A stretch of DNA of 64,000 nt from contig NZ_JACGWU010000005.1 of NCBI RefSeq assembly GCF_014137865.1, forward strand, positions 62,001-126,000. Direction: 5' to 3'. Origin of the DNA: Alpinimonas psychrophila (GTDB lineage: Bacteria > Actinomycetota > Actinomycetes > Actinomycetales > Microbacteriaceae). The position numbers and the translations under genes are program-made. The notes beneath the pieces were generated by a model. The model had not been told where the DNA came from and made no database searches. It worked only from the letters and a program-made list of their open reading frames with translations. Positions within the stretch are counted from its first letter, which is position 1; each line of letters begins with the position of its first letter. Below are positions 51,102 to 59,585 of this stretch, piece by piece.

Positions 51102-52388
51102 TTACTGCTGGTTGAGCGTTCGGCCCTTGGAGCACGTGAAAGACCCGGCCGTCTGTCCCGTAATTGAATCCGGCAAGACAGTGGCCGCCTGTTGAGTCGC
51201 GGCCGGAGTTGCTGTGGCCGTGGCCGAATCCGATGGGCTCGCCGTGCCCGCATCCGGCGTTGTTGTCGGTTCCACAGGAACCACCGTCGGGGCATTGGCA
51301 TCAACGACGGAGCCTACCCCCGTCGTTCCCGAAAGGCTAATGGGTTGATCCGCGGAGATGGCATCGAAAAGTACGGCCGCGGCAGCCACGTTAGGTTGGA
51401 CCTTACCCGAGTAGACACCTGCGCCCCCAGTGGTGCCCGGGTACTGCACGAAAACGATGCTGTCGAGAGGAATGTCTTTCATGGCCATGGCGATGGAAAC
51501 CATAGTGTCGACATTGTTTAGGCTGTTCGATAGCGTCATGTTGCTCGCGGCTGCCTTGGCAAGCCCATAGAGCGCGACCGGGTTGGTTAGCGTTTCGGCA
51601 CTCTTCAACTTGCGTACCAAGGACGAGAGGAAGACTTGTTGATTCGAGATTCGGCCGAGGTCACTCCCGTCGCCCACTCCGTGGCGGGTGCGCAGAAACT
51701 GGAGGGCGGCAAGGCCGGACAGTGTGTGCATTCCGGGATCAAGGAAGGTCTGCGTGTACTCATCCTGAATCGGATCGGCGACGCAGACGTCGACTCCCCC
51801 GATGGCGTTAGCCATCTCGATGACGCCGTTGAACTGAATTTCGGCAGCAAATGGAATACTCAGGCCCGTCAGCTCCTCGACAGTGAGCACCACACAGGCC
51901 AAACCGCCCTCATTGAGCGTGGCGTTGATGGGGCCTGTCCAGCCTCCGCCACCACCGGGGCAGTTAGGGAAGTGAACGACCATGTCACGCGGGATGCTAA
52001 TAACGGTGGCGCTCTTGTGGTCTTGTGAAATGTGCAAAATCATGTTCACGTCATTGAGGACGCTGCCGGGATCGACATCAAAAACATTCGGGTCCGTGTT
52101 GGCGCGACTATCACTGCCCACCAGAAGAAGATTTACGCCTCCCTCGATCGCACCAATTTGGGGAATAGTGGCCTCATTCGCAAGGGCGACCCCGGGCTTA
52201 AAAGAACGCGCTACGTCCCACGCAGCGACGGCAGCAACCGAAGCTCCGCTCACGAGAAGGACCACCACAGCAGCCCCAATGAAGCCGAGAACCGTGCGAA
52301 CGGGGCCGCGGGATTGCTGGCGGCCGTGACGAACAATGCCGGAGTCGCGGCGAACCCGGCGTGCACGAGTACGTGGCTCTTCACTCAT
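51102..52388 (-). CDS. LytR-CpsA-Psr (LCP) family glycopolymer ligase
   Basis: A 428-residue membrane-anchored protein: a basic N-terminus, one helix (~32-55, VLGFIGAAVVVLLVSGASVA), then the LCP domain. Conserved blocks are NLLLVGSDSRA, VNMILHISQDHKSATVISIPRD, MANAIGGVDVCV and LQFLRTRHGVGDGSDLGRISNQQ. It ends in a Thr/Ala/Pro-rich tail and a lone Cys segment. LCP enzymes attach teichoic-acid or polysaccharide chains to peptidoglycan. It lies between two tRNA-Ser genes. Confidence 0.94.
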   Translation of the reverse strand: MSEEPRTRARRVRRDSGIVRHGRQQSRGPVRTVLGFIGAAVVVLLVSGASVAAVAAWDVARSFKPGVALANEATIPQIGAIEGGVNLLLVGSDSRANTDPNVFDVDPGSVLNDVNMILHISQDHKSATVISIPRDMVVHFPNCPGGGGGWTGPINATLNEGGLACVVLTVEELTGLSIPFAAEIQFNGVIEMANAIGGVDVCVADPIQDEYTQTFLDPGMHTLSGLAALQFLRTRHGVGDGSDLGRISNQQVFLSSLVRKLKSAETLTNPVALYGLAKAAASNMTLSNSLNNVDTMVSIAMAMKDIPLDSIVFVQYPGTTGGAGVYSGKVQPNVAAAAVLFDAISADQPISLSGTTGVGSVVDANAPTVVPVEPTTTPDAGTASPSDSATATATPAATQQAATVLPDSITGQTAGSFTCSKGRTLNQQ

Positions 52389-52437
52389 GTTGCTCCCCTT
52401 GCGCTTCTCTTAGGTCAATCGATTACCGCATTTCTAG

Positions 52438-52522
52438 CGGAGGGCGTGGGATTCGAACCCACGAAACATTTCTGTTCACTGGTTTTCAAGACCAGCTCCA
52501 TCGGCCGCTCGGACAGCCCTCC
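52438..52522 (-). tRNA. tRNA-Ser(TGA)
   Basis: An 85-nt class II tRNA. The acceptor is GGAGGGC/GCCCTCC with G73, the anticodon stem CTGGT/ACCAG encloses loop CTTGAAA (anticodon TGA), there is a long variable arm, and the T arm is GTGGGTTCGAATCCCAC. CCA is not encoded. serS is encoded about 0.9 kb away. Confidence 0.96.
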
Positions 52523-52624
52523 CGTTATCTTTCCGCACCAAAAAGATGCTTCAGACGACCGCTCGATTCTACCCGACGACAGCTCTTAGGATTTCAGAGC
52601 ATCCTGCATGAAACCTGAAAGGCC

Positions 52625-53440
52625 CTAAGAGATGAGGGCTAGGGCGTGCGCGAGACCATCTTCAAGCACGGATCCACAGGTTTCCGTTGAGACAGCAACG
52701 ACCTCTTCGGGAGCCTCTCCCATGGCAATCGCACGCCCTAAGCTGGCCGCCCACTCCAGCATTTCAATGTCATTGCGGCCGTCGCCCGCCGCGACGATGC
52801 GTGCTCGCGAAATATTGAGGTGCTCACGAACGCGCTCCAAGGCCGTTGCCTTGTTCACGCCATCGGGCGAAATATCCAACCACGCTGTCCAGCCGATGGA
52901 ATAGCTCACGCGTTGGAGACCCATGCGCTCGACGACCGCGAGAAAGTCTTCGGTCTCGTGATCGGGCGAAACCACGACGACCCTGGTGGCATTGCGGTGC
53001 AGCAGTTCTTCGAAGGCGACCTTGTGGGTCGCATCCGTCATATCGACACCCGGAAAAGGTTCCGTGTAGTAATAGTCACCCTTGTCATCTTCAACGGCGT
53101 AACGGCCATCGGGCAGATGGGGCTGGATGGTGCGCAGAACGTTCTCGGGGTTGAACGTCTCCACATACTCAACGCGGTAGCCGCGAGAGGCCATCGCATC
53201 TTTGCGCAACGTGACCGCGCCATTGGAGCACACAACCCACTCGGGAGTGAGGCCGAGCTGGTTGAGAACCGGCAAAGTATCGCGCGAGGAACGCCCAGTG
53301 GCCAGCATGACCTCGTGGCCAAGATTGGCAACGCGCGTCACCTGAAAGCGCACCTCGTCAGAGATATCGCCCCGCTCGGTGAGCAGCGTGCCGTCAATAT
53401 CGAGAGCAATGAGAAGACGCTCGTCCTCGGCGATGCGCAT
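52625..53440 (-). CDS. HAD-superfamily phosphatase (Cof-type)
   Basis: A 271-residue HAD hydrolase. Motif I is LLIALDIDGTLLT (nucleophile Asp), motif II VMLATGRSSRD, a C2B cap lies between, and motifs III and IV are KATALERV and VAAGDGRNDIEMLEWA. Cof-type enzymes dephosphorylate sugar phosphates or flavin and PLP precursors. ATG 53440 overlaps the serS stop (TAATG), so the genes are coupled; the longer frame reaching 53713 lies inside serS. Confidence 0.92.
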   Translation of the reverse strand: MRIAEDERLLIALDIDGTLLTERGDISDEVRFQVTRVANLGHEVMLATGRSSRDTLPVLNQLGLTPEWVVCSNGAVTLRKDAMASRGYRVEYVETFNPENVLRTIQPHLPDGRYAVEDDKGDYYYTEPFPGVDMTDATHKVAFEELLHRNATRVVVVSPDHETEDFLAVVERMGLQRVSYSIGWTAWLDISPDGVNKATALERVREHLNISRARIVAAGDGRNDIEMLEWAASLGRAIAMGEAPEEVVAVSTETCGSVLEDGLAHALALIS

Positions 53441-54717
53441 TAGGCGGTCACCGGGGTGGTCGGCGTCATGACGTCGAGGCCACCGAGGTAGGGGCGCAAA
53501 GCTTCTGGCACGATGACCGAACCGTCGGCCTGCTGGTGTGTTTCCAGGATGGCGACGAGCCAGCGCGTAGTGGCCAGCGTTCCGTTGAGGGTCGCGACCG
53601 GCGTGGTCTTGCCGTTCTCGCCGCGATAGCGGGTGTCGAGACGACGAGCCTGATACGTGGTGCAGTTGGAGGTGCTGGTCAGCTCGCGGAAGGCATCCTG
53701 CGTGGGAACCCACGCCTCAATGTCAAACTTGCGCGCGGCACTGGAGCCCAGATCGCCGGCGGCTACGTCAATAACGCGGTACGAGAGTCCCAAGCTCTGC
53801 AGCATGCCCTCCTGCCAGGCGACGAGGCGATCGTGTTCGGCCTCGGCCTCCTCCGGTGTCGTGTACACAAACATTTCGAGCTTGTTAAATTGATGAACCC
53901 GGATGATGCCTCGGGTGTCCTTGCCCCCCGAGCCAGCCTCGCGACGGTAGCAGGTCGACCAGCCGGCGTACCGCAGGGGGCCCTGGCTCATGTCGAGAAT
54001 CTCGTCGGAGTGATACCCGGCGAGCGCGACCTCACTCGTACCCGTGAGGTACAGGTCGTCGGCGGGCAGGTAGTAGATCTCGTCGGCGTGCTCCCCCAAG
54101 AAGCCCGTGCCCTCCATGATTTCGGGGCGCACGAGGGTGGGCGTAATAAGGGGAATGAATCCGACTTCGAGAGCGCGGTCGAGGGCCATGTTCATCAAGG
54201 CCAGTTCGAGGCGCGCGCCAATTCCCCGCAAGAAGTAGAATCGTGCACCCGACACCTTGGTGCCGCGCGCGATGTCGATGGCGCCGAGCATTTCGCCCAG
54301 CTCGAGGTGATCGCGGGGTTCGAAGTCGAACGTGGGGATGGTTCCGACCTCGCGCAGCGTGACAAACTTCTCTTCGCCACCGGCGGGAACGCCGTCGAGA
54401 ATGGGGTTGGCAATCTTGCGGATGGCGGTGTCGTACGCGGCTTCGACCTCGACGACCGCGGCGCTGGCCTCTTTCACGCGGGCCGAGAGCTGCTGCACCT
54501 CGGCCAACAAAGCCTTCTTCTCATCGCCGACGGCCTGGCCAACCCTCTTGCTAAACACGTTCTGTTCGGCGCGGAGCTCCTCGAACGTGGCGAGGGCAGC
54601 GCGGCGTGCAAGGTCGGCGTCGATGGCGTCATCTACCAAGGAGACGGCAGCACCACGGGACTCCTGCGAACGTCGAAGAACATCAGGATTTTCGCGTAAA
54701 ACAACGGGATCAATCAC
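53440..54717 (-). CDS. serS: Seryl-tRNA synthetase
   Basis: A 425-residue class II synthetase. The N-terminal coiled-coil arm (30-105) binds the tRNA-Ser variable arm. Motif 1 region is [24 protein letters not shown], motif 2 [26 protein letters not shown], and motif 3 [14 protein letters not shown]. It is standard in length. It begins [12 protein letters not shown] at 54717 and forms an operon with the HAD phosphatase. Confidence 0.97.
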   Translation of the reverse strand: MIDPVVLRENPDVLRRSQESRGAAVSLVDDAIDADLARRAALATFEELRAEQNVFSKRVGQAVGDEKKALLAEVQQLSARVKEASAAVVEVEAAYDTAIRKIANPILDGVPAGGEEKFVTLREVGTIPTFDFEPRDHLELGEMLGAIDIARGTKVSGARFYFLRGIGARLELALMNMALDRALEVGFIPLITPTLVRPEIMEGTGFLGEHADEIYYLPADDLYLTGTSEVALAGYHSDEILDMSQGPLRYAGWSTCYRREAGSGGKDTRGIIRVHQFNKLEMFVYTTPEEAEAEHDRLVAWQEGMLQSLGLSYRVIDVAAGDLGSSAARKFDIEAWVPTQDAFRELTSTSNCTTYQARRLDTRYRGENGKTTPVATLNGTLATTRWLVAILETHQQADGSVIVPEALRPYLGGLDVMTPTTPVTA

Positions 54718-54776
54718 GATCTCAAGTTTACGGCCCTCACTCGGTGGGTTGGGTCAGGCGGAACACGGAGCTCGCG

Positions 54777-55694
54777 TTATTGGCCGAGCAGGTTATCTAG
54801 CCACGCGCGTGCATCGGTGAAAACCTCGTCGGCATATCGAGAAGGATGCGCAATCAGCGCACGATCGGCCCGAGGGTAGGACCCCAAGAAGATTAAGCCG
54901 GGGCTGAAGCGGCGCAGCCCGAGGAGGGCATCCGCCATGCGTTCATCTCTAATGTGACCGTCGGCATCGATCACGAAGCGGTATCGGCCCATGCTGTCGC
55001 CGATGGGGCGCGACTGAATCAGGCTGAGGTTCACACCGCGCGTGGCAAACTGTTCCAGCATTTCCAGCAGGGTTCCCGCGCGATCCTCGGGCAACTCGAT
55101 GATGAGGCTGGTTTTGTCGTACCCGGTGGATTCAGGCAACGCGGTGGTGCGGCTCACCAGCACGAAGCGGGTAACGGCATTGGGGTTGTCGCCGATGTTC
55201 GAGGCCAAGACCTCCACGGCGTAGTGCGTTTCGATGCCGGCCGGGGCAATGGCGGCATCGGCCGTTGACGATTCCAGCAGGCTTGCGGCGGCCGCGACAT
55301 TGGAGGAGGAAGGGATGTGGCCGTGGTGCGGCAGGTTCGTATCAAGCCAGCTGTGGCACTGGCCGTAGGCCACCGGGTGCGCGTTGACAATCGTCACATC
55401 TTCCAACTTCGTTCCCGGCGTGGCCACGAGGTCGAAGCGCACGGGCACGAGATATTCGCCGATAATGCGAAGGTTCGGGATGTTGGCCAGGGCATCCTGA
55501 GTGGCCGTCACGCCACCCTCGATAGAGTTCTCGATCGCAATCATGGCGGCAACGCTGCGGCCGGAAACCACATCCGCGAAGGCTTCGCCCACGTTATTGA
55601 CCGAACGCCACACGGCGCCCTCAGCCTCAGGAACCTGCTTGAGGGCAGCCTCAGTGAAGGTGCCGGCGGGGCCCAAATAGCTGTACGTTTCCAT
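54777..55694 (-). CDS. pheA: Prephenate dehydratase
   Basis: A 305-residue monofunctional enzyme for phenylalanine synthesis (prephenate to phenylpyruvate). It opens SYLGPAGTFTEAALKQ; catalytic blocks are AMIAIENSIEGGVTATQDAL and NVTRF-like NAVTRFVLVS. A C-terminal ACT domain (~195-285, LIIELPEDRAGTLLEMLEQF and LSLIQSRPIGDSMGRYRF) gives Phe feedback control. It lies 59 bp upstream of serS on the same strand and is divergent from pgm. Confidence 0.96.
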   Translation of the reverse strand: METYSYLGPAGTFTEAALKQVPEAEGAVWRSVNNVGEAFADVVSGRSVAAMIAIENSIEGGVTATQDALANIPNLRIIGEYLVPVRFDLVATPGTKLEDVTIVNAHPVAYGQCHSWLDTNLPHHGHIPSSSNVAAAASLLESSTADAAIAPAGIETHYAVEVLASNIGDNPNAVTRFVLVSRTTALPESTGYDKTSLIIELPEDRAGTLLEMLEQFATRGVNLSLIQSRPIGDSMGRYRFVIDADGHIRDERMADALLGLRRFSPGLIFLGSYPRADRALIAHPSRYADEVFTDARAWLDNLLGQ

Positions 55695-55723
55695 TCCACC
55701 GATGTTACCGGCAGTGCCAGACT

Positions 55724-57382
55724 ATGACCGTGAACACTCGCGCCGGCACCAAAGCCCTCCCATCCGACCTGATCGATGTGAAGGCGCTGATTCACGCCTA
55801 TTACGCCCTTGTTCCGGATGTCAGCATTCCCGAACAACGCGTCGTCTTCGGCACCTCCGGTCACCGCGGCTCCTCGCTGAACACCGCGTTCAACGAGCAC
55901 CACATTCTGGCCACCACGCAGGCCATCGTGGAATACCGTGCGCTGCAGGGCATCACCGGGCCGCTGTTTATTGGCATGGACACGCATGCCCTCAGTCGCC
56001 CCGCGCAGACCACGGCCCTTGAGGTTCTCGTTGCCAATGGCGTGCGGGTGATGATGGATAGCCGTGGCGGCTTCACTCCCACGCCTTCTCTTTCGCACGC
56101 GATTCTGGCGTACAACCGGGTCGGGCATGATGCTGATGGGCACGCTCTCGGCGGAAACCCTGATCTGGCAGACGGCATCGTCGTCACCCCGAGCCACAAC
56201 CCGCCCGGCGATGGCGGCTTCAAGTACAACCCGCCGCACGGTGGCCCCGCCGACAGCGACGCCACGAACTGGATCGCTGCTCGCGCCAACGAGATCATCG
56301 CCGCCGGCCTGGTTGACGTGCAGCGCACCGACCCCGAGGGGCTCGTCGAAACCTACGACTTCTTGGAGCATTACGTTGCCGACTTGGGCAACATCCTGAA
56401 CATGGATGCCATTGCGGAATCCGGTGTGCGAATCGGTGCCGACCCCCTGGGTGGGGCATCCGTTGCCTATTGGGCCGAAATCAGCGAGCGCTACGGCCTG
56501 AACCTCACGGTCGTGAACCCCGAAATTGACCCCTCGTGGGCGTTCATGACGCTGGACTGGGACGAGAAAATTCGCATGGATCCCTCGAGCCCCAACGCCA
56601 TGGCTTCCCTCATTACGCGGCGCAACGAGTTCGATGTGCTGACCGGGAATGATGCGGATGCCGACCGCCACGGCATCGTCACGCCCGACGCGGGGCTGAT
56701 GAATCCGAACCACTTCTTGGCCGTTGCTATTGACTACCTGTTCGCCCATCGCTCCGGATGGCGCCCGGATGCCCGCATCGGCAAGACCCTCGTCTCCTCC
56801 TCCATCATCGACTTCGTCGCCGATTCTCATCACCGCGAGCTGTGGGAAGTTCCCGTGGGCTTCAAGTGGTTCGTGCCGGGACTCGTCGATGGCTCAGTGG
56901 GTTTCGGCGGCGAAGAAAGCGCCGGCGCCTCCTTCTTACGCCTTGACGGCACCGTCTGGACCACCGACAAAGATGGCATCATCTTGGCCCTGTTGGCCGC
57001 GGAGATTATTGCGGTCACGGGCAAGACGCCGTCGGTTTTGTATCGCGAGTTGACCGAGCGTTTTGGCGACCCGGTCTACGAGCGAGTGGATGCTCCGGCC
57101 AACCGCGAGCAAAAGGCGCGCCTGGGCAAACTCAGCGGTGCCGACATCGCGGCCACCGAACTCGCCGGTGACCCAATCATCGCCAAGCTCTCGCATGCGC
57201 CCGGCAATGGCGCTGCCATCGGCGGCGTGAAGGTCGTCACGGAGTTCGCGTGGTTCGCCGCCCGACCCTCTGGCACCGAAGACGTCTACAAGATCTACGC
57301 CGAGTCCTTCAAGGGGCCCGAGCACCTCGCGCTTGTGCAGGCCGAGGCTCGTGCCATCGTGGATCGCGCTCTCGCGAGCTAG
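55724..57382 (+). CDS. pgm: Phosphoglucomutase (alpha-D-glucose-specific)
   Basis: A 552-residue alpha-phosphohexomutase interconverting glucose-1-P and glucose-6-P. Key blocks are VVFGTSGHRGSSLNTAF, the phosphoserine loop VVTPSHNPPGDGGFK, the metal loop GNDADADRHGIV, the sugar loop GFGGEESAGASF and the phosphate-binding ARPSGTEDVYKIYAE. The motifs are complete and the length is typical of the Pgm type. Confidence 0.97.
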   Translation: MTVNTRAGTKALPSDLIDVKALIHAYYALVPDVSIPEQRVVFGTSGHRGSSLNTAFNEHHILATTQAIVEYRALQGITGPLFIGMDTHALSRPAQTTALEVLVANGVRVMMDSRGGFTPTPSLSHAILAYNRVGHDADGHALGGNPDLADGIVVTPSHNPPGDGGFKYNPPHGGPADSDATNWIAARANEIIAAGLVDVQRTDPEGLVETYDFLEHYVADLGNILNMDAIAESGVRIGADPLGGASVAYWAEISERYGLNLTVVNPEIDPSWAFMTLDWDEKIRMDPSSPNAMASLITRRNEFDVLTGNDADADRHGIVTPDAGLMNPNHFLAVAIDYLFAHRSGWRPDARIGKTLVSSSIIDFVADSHHRELWEVPVGFKWFVPGLVDGSVGFGGEESAGASFLRLDGTVWTTDKDGIILALLAAEIIAVTGKTPSVLYRELTERFGDPVYERVDAPANREQKARLGKLSGADIAATELAGDPIIAKLSHAPGNGAAIGGVKVVTEFAWFAARPSGTEDVYKIYAESFKGPEHLALVQAEARAIVDRALAS

Positions 57383-57400
57383 GACGTTCGCGGCAAGCGC

Positions 57401-58177
57401 CTAAAGATACCCGGGGGCCGGATGGAGACCGAAGAACTGCTCGAGGGTGAGGGTGCCTGCGTCGCGCATGGCCTGGGCGGCCCCGACGCCGACGTAGCGA
57501 AAGTGCCACGGCTCGTAGGTGAATCCCGTGATGGTGTCTTGGCCATTGGGATAGCGCAGCACGAAACCGTAATTCGCGGCATTCGCCGCCAACCACTGGC
57601 CCGCCACCGTGGACTCGAAGCAGGCATTCAAGTAGCAGGCGCCACCATCATCAAAGTCCACAGCCAAACCGGTCTGGTGTTCGGAGTGGCCGGGGCGGGC
57701 CGAATACGTGTCGGCGGCCTCTTGGCCATCGCGCGCCACGTACCGGTTGTAAAGCGATACTTGAGTGCCATAGTCGCGGTAGGCGCTGATGATGCCAAAG
57801 TTCACACCTTGGGCAACGGCATCCGTGTACATCGCCTCGACAGCGCGGGCGGCGGCCTCGCGCAGCGGCTGCGTGAACTCGTTGGGAACACCAACGGGAA
57901 TGGACAGGTCACTCGGAGCGAAGTCCACGGGGTTCAGGGGCCGGCGCTTGTTGCTGATAACCCAGAGGGAGTTGGGATCATCCAACGACAGGAGTGTGCG
58001 ATCAAAAGTGGGAGTGGTTGGGGTCACCGGCGCAGATACCGGAGCGGTGGCGCTCGGAGAAGCACTCTCAGCGACGCTCGAGGTCGAAGCGGGAGTCGTC
58101 GGAGTCGCGCACCCCGCAAGGGAAAAAAGGATGGTCCCCACGATCGCCATCATCCGTGTTGTCCCACATGTGTCCAC
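57401..58177 (-). CDS. D-alanyl-D-alanine carboxypeptidase lipoprotein (VanY family)
   Basis: A 258-residue putative lipoprotein (lipobox LAGC after MMAIVGTILFS) with a Ser/Thr/Pro linker, then a zinc-peptidase VanY domain. Blocks are GVNFGIISAYRDYGTQVSLY, SARPGHSEHQTGLAVDFDDG (zinc His and Asp) and GFTYEPWHFRYVG (Glu and His). It trims the peptidoglycan stem. GTG 58177 gives a positive residue before the hydrophobic stretch; ATG 58153 is an alternative. Confidence 0.9.
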   Translation of the reverse strand: MDTCGTTRMMAIVGTILFSLAGCATPTTPASTSSVAESASPSATAPVSAPVTPTTPTFDRTLLSLDDPNSLWVISNKRRPLNPVDFAPSDLSIPVGVPNEFTQPLREAAARAVEAMYTDAVAQGVNFGIISAYRDYGTQVSLYNRYVARDGQEAADTYSARPGHSEHQTGLAVDFDDGGACYLNACFESTVAGQWLAANAANYGFVLRYPNGQDTITGFTYEPWHFRYVGVGAAQAMRDAGTLTLEQFFGLHPAPGYL

Positions 58178-58209
58178 GGCATTCAGGGTAGCGCGGCTAG
58201 CATGGGCAC

Positions 58210-59454
58210 ATGGCTCAGGGTGGATGGCGCAGTTTTTCGGCAGCACGAAAGCGTCGCATCGTGATCGCCATTGTGGCTGTGTGCGTCATGGCATTCGGTG
58301 GCTGGGGCGTGTTGTTGTTTGCCGTGCAAGAAGCCAGCGGCGGTCCGAATTCGCCGAGTTCGGCATCCGGAACGCCTGTTATCACCACCCCCTCGGCAAC
58401 CCCGACTCCAACCCCAACAGACACACGAGTGACGGTGTCGGCCATGGGCGACATGCTTCCGCACGACACGGTCAACGCGGCGGCACTTCAGCCCGACGGC
58501 ACCTATGACTACGCGCAGTTTCTCACCGACGTGAAACCGCTCACCGCCAGTTCGGGTATCGTGTTCTGCAACCAGGAGGTCTCCTCTTCGGGGGCAGCCT
58601 TTGGCATCAGTGGGTATCCGGTCTTCAACGCCCCGGAGAAGTTCTCGGCCGACATCGCCAGCGGGGCTGGCTGTAACGCGATCAACATTGCGAATAACCA
58701 CATGGCCGACAAGGGCCAGGACTCCATCAATGCCACGCGCGCCGTGTGGGATGCCCTGAATCCCCTCCTGATTAGCGGTGCCAACCGCTCCCCCGAGGAG
58801 CAGCAGACCGTGACGGTCACCACGGTGCAGGGCATCAAGTTTGCCCTTGTCTCGTTTGCCGAATACAGCAACGTTCCCGCCACGGATTACGGTCTCAATG
58901 TCTTTGGTAACGATGCCGCCCTCACCTCGGTGATGGCCACGGCCCGTGCCAACGCGGATGTCGTGCTGGTCTCCCTGCACTGGGGAACCGAATATTCCAA
59001 CGGGGTCAACGACGCCCAGCGCACCGAGGCGGCCCGCATGGTCGAGCTCGGCGCCGACGTCATCATCGGCACGGGCCCGCACGTGCTCGAGCCCGTGGAG
59101 TGGATCCCCGGCCCCGACGGCAAGCAGGTGCTGGTCTGGTTCTCAATCGGCAACCTGCTTTCCACACAACTCGAGATTGCGCAGCTCATCGGCGGCATCG
59201 CCCAGTTCGACGTCGTCAAGACGCCCGCGGGAGTCATCTCGATTCAGGCGCCCTCCTTCATTCCCACCTTCATGAGCTATGAGTGGACCGCCGAACAGGC
59301 CGCTGCCGGTGACTTGCTCGCGCGGCATAACCTGCACGTGTATCCGTTGGCGAATGCTGCGGATGCCCTTTCCCGCTCTCTGTTTAACACCACGGTCGCC
59401 GACCAGCAGGCGTACGTCGCAGGCGTTCTCGGACCCCTCGTCACCATCAAGTAA
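58210..59454 (+). CDS. CapA-family protein (poly-gamma-glutamate synthesis-like)
   Basis: A 414-residue membrane-anchored phosphoesterase-like protein: one N-terminal helix (19-41), a Thr/Pro linker, then the CapA domain. Blocks are VSAMGDMLPHD, CNAINIANNHMADKGQDS, VVLVSLHWGTEYSN, LGADVIIGTGPHVLEP and VLVWFSIGNLLS. Family members act in capsule or polyglutamate export, or are of unknown function; no capB or capC genes are near. It is divergent from the VanY gene. Confidence 0.9.
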   Translation: MAQGGWRSFSAARKRRIVIAIVAVCVMAFGGWGVLLFAVQEASGGPNSPSSASGTPVITTPSATPTPTPTDTRVTVSAMGDMLPHDTVNAAALQPDGTYDYAQFLTDVKPLTASSGIVFCNQEVSSSGAAFGISGYPVFNAPEKFSADIASGAGCNAINIANNHMADKGQDSINATRAVWDALNPLLISGANRSPEEQQTVTVTTVQGIKFALVSFAEYSNVPATDYGLNVFGNDAALTSVMATARANADVVLVSLHWGTEYSNGVNDAQRTEAARMVELGADVIIGTGPHVLEPVEWIPGPDGKQVLVWFSIGNLLSTQLEIAQLIGGIAQFDVVKTPAGVISIQAPSFIPTFMSYEWTAEQAAAGDLLARHNLHVYPLANAADALSRSLFNTTVADQQAYVAGVLGPLVTIK

Positions 59455-59585
59455 AACTCAACTTGCTAGACTCCCAAGTCTCGTATATCGTGAACTCTGC
59501 CTCCTCCTCGGTTTAGGGTCTTTACCCTCCTGAGTTCCCGTGATTTTTCCTTTGCTCTCTCGCTTCGAAACAGACAAGAAGACGC

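Noticed and set aside
53536-54699. A 387-codon plus-strand frame opposite serS
   Set aside because: Antisense shadow; serS has all three class II motifs.
55541-56833. A 430-codon minus-strand frame over pgm and the pheA start
   Set aside because: It shares the pgm region in the opposite frame; no domain is visible, and pgm motifs are complete.
58183-59082. A 299-codon minus-strand frame opposite the CapA-like gene
   Set aside because: Composition is Gly/Arg/His/Asp-rich and unlike a protein family; the CapA domain on the plus strand explains the region.
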